From the NCBI GenBank assembly GCA_902803195.1, contig CADCOX010000249.1, positions 1 through 10,612 on the forward strand: a stretch of DNA of 10,612 nucleotides. The letters are read 5' to 3'. The stretch's first letter is position 1; each line of letters begins with the position of its first letter. This document shows positions 7,950 through 10,612 of the stretch, one piece after another. Both the position numbers and the translations under genes were made by a program. The notes beneath the pieces were generated by a model. That model saw only the letters and a list, made by a program, of their open reading frames with translations. It ran no database searches and was not told the DNA's origin. The DNA comes from an uncultured Bacteroidales bacterium (GTDB lineage: Bacteria > Bacteroidota > Bacteroidia > Bacteroidales > Bacteroidaceae).

Positions 7950-8555
7950 CTAACGCACGAAGTTGGTCCACACGTGGGGCTCGGGCGTAGGATGGTCGTC
8001 CAGTTTCTTGATCATCCAAGCCATGTTTCGGCCGAGGGTGCGCATGGTCTGCATGCCCTCTTCGTCCAGTTCCACCTGTCCTGGTGTCTGGCCGTAGACC
8101 ATATTCCAGTACTGCGAACTCACAACGGGCATATTGAGGATAGTGAAATACTTGTTCAGTCGGTCGAAGGCTGCCGAAGCGCCACCTCGGCGACACACGA
8201 CCACGCTGGCTCCGGGCTTGAACTGCAGCTGGTTACCGAGCGAATAGAACACACGGTCGAGCAGCGCGCAGAGCGAACCGTTAGGGCCGCCGTAGTAGAC
8301 GGGAGAACCGATGACGAGCCCGTCGATGCCATCTTTCACGGCGCGCATCACTTGGTGGTAAGGATCATCGTGGAAGGTGCAACGCCCTTCACGCCCACAC
8401 CATCCGCAGGCTATGCAGCCGGGAACGGGCTTCTTGCCGATATTGACGATTTGAGTTTCCACGCCTTCTTCGTTCAAGGAGCGGGCCACTTCTTTCAGCG
8501 CGCGAGAGGTATTGCCATTCTCGCGTGGACTTCCGTTAATCAAGAGTACTTTCAT
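7950..8555 (-). CDS. Flavodoxin-fold iron-sulfur flavoprotein / NADPH-dependent FMN reductase family
   Basis: The protein has 201 residues. It starts with a beta strand and the FMN-phosphate loop MKVLLINGSPRENGNTS (residues 1-17), the signature of the NADPH-dependent FMN reductase / flavodoxin-like superfamily. GSPVYYGGPNGSLCALLDR (about 84-102) is the second FMN-contact region typical of the family. C47, C50, C53 and C59 form a compact CX2CX2CX5C motif, as in iron-sulfur flavoproteins, where it binds a 4Fe-4S cluster beside the flavin. It is therefore probably a cytoplasmic electron-transfer or reductase protein; the substrate is unknown. There is no signal peptide. It lies 73 bases downstream of the AraC-type regulator on the same strand, with no good promoter in the gap (TAGGTTTA at 8600-8593 is only near consensus), so the two may share a transcript. 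Whether the cluster is really assembled is inference. Confidence 0.85.
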   Translation of the reverse strand: MKVLLINGSPRENGNTSRALKEVARSLNEEGVETQIVNIGKKPVPGCIACGWCGREGRCTFHDDPYHQVMRAVKDGIDGLVIGSPVYYGGPNGSLCALLDRVFYSLGNQLQFKPGASVVVCRRGGASAAFDRLNKYFTILNMPVVSSQYWNMVYGQTPGQVELDEEGMQTMRTLGRNMAWMIKKLDDHPTPEPHVWTNFVR

Positions 8556-8628
8556 AGTTGTATGGTATGAAGTTTGATGGTTATGCTAAGGATAAACCTA
8601 TGAGTGCGAATCAATAGGCAGACGGAGT

Positions 8629-9507
8629 TTAGCGTTTGTTCCTGTATTCTCTTGGCGACAGTCCTTTCGTTCGCGAGAAGAATTTGCTGAACGAGGCTGC
8701 TTCGGCGAAATGGAGGCGGTCGGCTATCTGAGCGATGCTGAGCTGCGAGGTGCGGAGCAGGAAGGACGCTTCCATGAGCAAGTGCTGGTTGACATAGTCG
8801 ATGACGGTTCGGCCTGTGACCTGACGGACTACGCGCGAGAGATAGACAGGCGAGATGTGCAGCGCCGAGGCGTAGAAGGCGATGTCGTGGTGGGCTGCAA
8901 AGTGGTTGGGCAGGAGGCGGATGAAACTGATGAAAATCTCTTCCACTCGCTGAGGAACAGTACGTTGGGCGATGGCGCGGTCCTGTGCGTTCTGCAGGTC
9001 GAGCAGGAAGATGGCGTAGAGCATCTGCAACACCTTGTCCTTGAAGATATGGTCGGAATGCAAGTAGGCCGTAATCTCGCGCATCTTCGCGGCCAACTGT
9101 TCGGCATCATCATGCGCAAGGGTCAACTTCGGCTCATGGAGTCGGACGATGGGCAGGTAGGCGATGTGCACCATATCGCGCACCGTCGGCAGCTCGATGC
9201 TGATGTGTTCGTCGGCCAACAGACAGATTCCATGATAGTCGTCAGAGGCTGCTACGATGGTCACAGGCAAGCCAGGGGAATAGATGTAGAGGTCGTCGGG
9301 CCGTAGCGTCAGTTCTTGCCCATTGTATACAATCGTCAACCATCCCTTCAGTACCAACGTAAACGTATAGGCGGCCATGTAGCCGTGCGTCTCGTTAGCA
9401 CGAAAGGTGATGGCTGTGTCTGTCTCATTGCAATACATCTTGCCATCCCAGTTCTCGAAGGGTGTTTCATTATGCATGAGCACCCAGGCTTCTTTCAGAC
9501 TGTACAC
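8629..9507 (-). CDS. AraC-family transcriptional regulator
   Basis: The protein has up to 292 residues. Residues about 25-110 look like the cupin-type sensing domain of AraC regulators (FTLVLKGWLTIVYNGQ, then LRPDDLYIYSPG). Residues about 190-292 are the paired helix-turn-helix domain: first motif DIAFYASALHISPVYLSRVV (208-227), second SIAQIADRLHFAEAASFSKF (257-276), ending GLSPREYR, the classic C-terminal signature. The start is ambiguous. GTG at 9507 lies 33 bases after the -7 box, like other genes here; ATG at 9477 would shorten the protein by 10 residues and lengthen the leader. I list the GTG form. The gene is divergent from the ferritin-like gene and upstream of the flavoprotein gene. 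A 21-bp-period direct repeat in the divergent region is a candidate binding site. The inducing ligand cannot be inferred. Confidence 0.9.
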   Translation of the reverse strand: MYSLKEAWVLMHNETPFENWDGKMYCNETDTAITFRANETHGYMAAYTFTLVLKGWLTIVYNGQELTLRPDDLYIYSPGLPVTIVAASDDYHGICLLADEHISIELPTVRDMVHIAYLPIVRLHEPKLTLAHDDAEQLAAKMREITAYLHSDHIFKDKVLQMLYAIFLLDLQNAQDRAIAQRTVPQRVEEIFISFIRLLPNHFAAHHDIAFYASALHISPVYLSRVVRQVTGRTVIDYVNQHLLMEASFLLRTSQLSIAQIADRLHFAEAASFSKFFSRTKGLSPREYRNKR

Positions 9508-9540
9508 CGAGTAAAGATGCTAAATAATGATTATTCGGCA

Positions 9541-9548
9541 CAAAGATA
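9541..9548 (-). promoter_or_regulatory. -7 promoter element of the AraC-type regulator gene
   Basis: On the minus strand TATCTTTG is an exact TANNTTTG element, 33 bases before the GTG start at 9507. No TTTG is present at the right distance upstream (the bases there read GATA/ATAC), and the would-be -33 region overlaps the first copy of the direct repeat at 9566-9576, which suits autoregulation. Confidence 0.55.
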
Positions 9549-9565
9549 CGTATAATTCTCCTAGG

Positions 9566-9597
9566 TTGTATCGTTTCAGACAATTTTTGTGTCATTT
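9566..9597. promoter_or_regulatory. Candidate AraC-type operator: 11-bp direct repeat at 21-bp period
   Basis: TTGTATCGTTT (9566-9576) and TTGTGTCATTT (9587-9597) match at 9 of 11 positions, with start-to-start distance 21 bases, two helical turns. Tandem half-sites with this spacing are typical of AraC-family binding sites. The pair lies between the two divergent -7 boxes; its right copy ends 4 bases before the ferritin -33 element, an activator position. Binding by the adjacent regulator is inference. Confidence 0.45.
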
Positions 9598-9601
9598 AGG
9601 A

Positions 9602-9633
9602 TTTGTTCGCCTTACTTTTTCGCCGTATCTTTG
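9602..9633 (+). promoter_or_regulatory. Full-consensus promoter of the ferritin-like operon
   Basis: TTTG (9602-9605), 20 bases, then TATCTTTG (9626-9633): both elements match the Bacteroidota primary-sigma consensus at ideal spacing. Transcription would start near 9640, leaving a leader of about 95 nt before the ATG at 9735. That leader is AT/pyrimidine-rich, with repeated CAATCTTT (9677-9684, 9685-9692) and MWTTCTTTAAATC-like segments (9685-9697, 9709-9721), and has no Shine-Dalgarno sequence. Confidence 0.75.
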
Positions 9634-9734
9634 CACCGCAAAAGGTGAAAAGAAGGGTTTATACCCTCCAATCCATCAATCTTTCAATCTTTAAATCCTA
9701 ATATTCTTCATTCTTTAAATCATTCAATCTCATT

Positions 9735-10190
9735 ATGGAAGCAAAGAAATCTATTGAAGCTTTACAATTCTTCGTCACCCATCTCGCAGAAGGTGCTATG
9801 GTTCACAAGCAGCAGGGTATGATTTTCAAGTCGCAGGGCTTCACGAAGCTCGGGCAGAAGTACGTCGACCACTTCGACGAGGAAATGGGCTGGGTAGAGA
9901 AGTTCACCGAGCGCATTCTGGACCTCGGTGGCGAAGTGAAGTTCGAAGGCATGCAGGCTCGCGAACTCATCAAGAATCCTATCGAGTACGTGAAGGCTGA
10001 CCTCGCCATCCAAGGCCCCGGCGTAGAGCTGTTGCTCAAGTGCATGGAAACCCTTAAGGACGATCCAACTACCTACGACATCATGAAGGCTTACCTCAAG
10101 GACGAGGAGGAAGACCTCTACTGGAGTCAAGGCGCTTTGGACATGATCGAGTGCATCGGTGCCCAGAACTGGCTGTTCACTCAAGTCTGA
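9735..10190 (+). CDS. Ferritin-like (bacterioferritin-related) protein
   Basis: The protein has 151 residues, all predicted helical, with the four-helix layout and length of bacterioferritin and Dps-type proteins. Several stretches parallel E. coli bacterioferritin: IFKSQGFTKL (30-39), EEMGWVEKFTERILDLGG (49-66), VKADLAI (86-92), and LKDEEEDLYW (121-130), with the tail QNWLFTQ like QNYLQAQ. It probably stores iron or protects against oxidative damage in the cytoplasm. Aligning by eye, E50 and E124 fall at two di-iron ligand positions, but the two histidine positions hold W53 and D127, another ligand is Q93, and helix A has L17. The ferroxidase centre thus looks altered, or my alignment is off in places. 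The gene has a strong promoter and a repeat-rich leader, and is followed after 64 bases by a small winged-helix-like gene, probably in one operon. Confidence 0.75.
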   Translation: MEAKKSIEALQFFVTHLAEGAMVHKQQGMIFKSQGFTKLGQKYVDHFDEEMGWVEKFTERILDLGGEVKFEGMQARELIKNPIEYVKADLAIQGPGVELLLKCMETLKDDPTTYDIMKAYLKDEEEDLYWSQGALDMIECIGAQNWLFTQV

Positions 10191-10254
10191 TCATTTACCA
10201 TTTCGGCATTTACTATTTACCATTAAGCATTTTTCCCTAAAACCTCCAAGAACT

Positions 10255-10428
10255 ATGAAAGAACAAGTTTTGCAAGCTATGCGCGAGGCCGGTAAGCCCG
10301 TCTCCGCAGGCGACGTCACGAAGGCACTGGGAGCCGATCGCAAGGAAGTTGATAAGGCTTTTGCCGAACTGAAGAAAGAGGGCGCCATCGTATCGCCCGT
10401 TCGTTGCAAGTGGGAGCCTGCTAAGTAA
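10255..10428 (+). CDS. Small winged-helix-like protein
   Basis: The protein has 57 residues from the ATG at 10255; an earlier in-frame ATG at 10159 lies inside the ferritin-like gene and is not used. The sequence runs helix (MKEQVLQAMREAGKP), helix-turn-helix (SAGDVTKALGADRKEVDKAFAELKKEGA), then a short beta wing (IVSPVRCKWEP). This is the pattern of a minimal winged helix such as those in MarR or ArsR-type DNA-binding domains. There is no partner domain. It may bind DNA or be an accessory regulator of the ferritin-like gene 64 bases upstream. The gap between them contains two ATTTACCATT copies (10193-10202, 10215-10224), 22 bases apart, and no promoter, supporting one transcript. It has one cysteine (C51). 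Function beyond the fold is unknown. Confidence 0.75.
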   Translation: MKEQVLQAMREAGKPVSAGDVTKALGADRKEVDKAFAELKKEGAIVSPVRCKWEPAK

Positions 10429-10451
10429 AATGACTAATCATCACTGAGAAT

Positions 10452-10521
10452 AAGGGGATAGGGGCGGTCCAGGTGACTGAGCGATTGAGCTGGAAGACAC
10501 CGTTCAGCCTTTCCCCTTTTT
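10452..10521 (+). terminator. Nested hairpin with T run after the ferritin operon
   Basis: The outer stem pairs 10452-10462 (AAGGGGATAGG) with 10508-10518 (CCTTTCCCCTT), 10 of 11 positions. Inside it, CGGT (10465-10468) pairs with ACCG (10499-10502), and CCAG (10469-10472) with CTGG (10490-10493). A run of five T follows the C tract (10517-10521). It lies 23 bases after the stop of the small winged-helix gene, so it is probably the operon terminator. It ends only 17-20 bases before the next start codon, so an attenuator role for that gene is also possible. Confidence 0.6.
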
Positions 10522-10537
10522 CATTTATCTAACTGAT

Positions 10538-10612
10538 ATGGAGATAAAAGCTATACAATTCCGTAAAGACGGATTCTATACCCAACCCTTTGCCTTCGGT
10601 GGCGAAGAAGGA
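10538..10612 (+). CDS. Unidentified protein, N-terminal 25 residues (3'-truncated)
   Basis: An ATG at 10538 opens a frame that stays open to the window end: MEIKAIQFRKDGFYTQPFAF followed by GGEEG. The sequence has coding character (charged/aromatic alternation, no signal peptide), suggesting a cytoplasmic protein. I do not recognise the family from 25 residues. It sits 20 bases after the terminator-like hairpin, with no separate promoter visible in between, so it is either read through from the ferritin operon or controlled by that structure. Confidence 0.5.
   Translation, partial: MEIKAIQFRKDGFYTQPFAFGGEEG

Noticed and set aside
7908..8570. 220-codon + strand frame over the flavoprotein gene
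   Set aside because: The minus strand encodes a clear FMN-binding loop and cysteine motif; the + strand product resembles nothing.
9677..9730. Functional repeat in the ferritin leader (CAATCTTT, CTTTAAATC)
   Set aside because: Such AT/pyrimidine-rich short repeats are common in Bacteroidota leaders lacking Shine-Dalgarno sequences; nothing points to a specific role.
10452..10518. Known riboswitch or small RNA class (TPP, SRP-like)
   Set aside because: No conserved core motif of those classes was found; only the hairpin geometry is visible.

Overview
The window looks like chromosome of a plant-polysaccharide-degrading Bacteroidota member, most likely a Prevotella-type gut or rumen bacterium. 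The grounds are: an outer-membrane beta-barrel of the Bacteroidota-restricted type; secreted GH43 enzymes and a fused CE6-CE1 esterase; start codons without Shine-Dalgarno sequences; and several promoters matching the Bacteroidota pattern (TTTG, about 20 bases, TANNTTTG). Genus is an inference from these features; no 16S or database comparison was possible.

Layout. (1) Bases 2-1720 (+): C-terminal 572 residues of an outer-membrane beta-barrel protein whose start lies outside the window. (2) 1721-2075: gene-free, ending in a promoter. (3) 2076-5554 (+): a two-gene unit of secreted GH43 enzymes, one with CBM6-like and beta-sandwich modules, the other arabinanase-like with a ricin-type tail. (4) 5555-5766: a convergent intergenic region with a terminator for each side and a three-copy 22-bp tandem repeat between them. 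(5) 5767-7737 (-): a secreted CE6 / CBM48-like / CE1 double esterase with its own promoter. (6) 7950-8555 and 8629-9507 (-): a flavodoxin-fold protein with a compact four-cysteine iron-sulfur motif, downstream of an AraC-type regulator. (7) 9735-10428 (+): a ferritin-like protein and a 57-residue winged-helix-like protein, divergent from the regulator. (8) A nested hairpin at 10452-10518, then the first 25 codons of an unidentified gene.

How the genes may work together. The two GH43 enzymes and the double esterase fit one job: removing arabinose or xylose side groups and acetyl/feruloyl esters from arabinoxylan or related hemicellulose outside the cytoplasm. There is no SusC/SusD pair in the window, so this is an accessory enzyme locus or the edge of a larger one. 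The right half is a redox/iron group: AraC regulator, iron-sulfur flavoprotein, ferritin-like protein and a small winged-helix protein. Between the divergent regulator and ferritin promoters lies an 11-bp direct repeat with a 21-bp period (9566-9597), the geometry of an AraC-family tandem operator. This suggests the regulator controls itself and the ferritin operon. Nothing in the window is clearly a new defence or mobile system; the more unusual items are this candidate operator, the poorly conserved di-iron ligands of the ferritin-like protein, and the repeat-rich convergent region.
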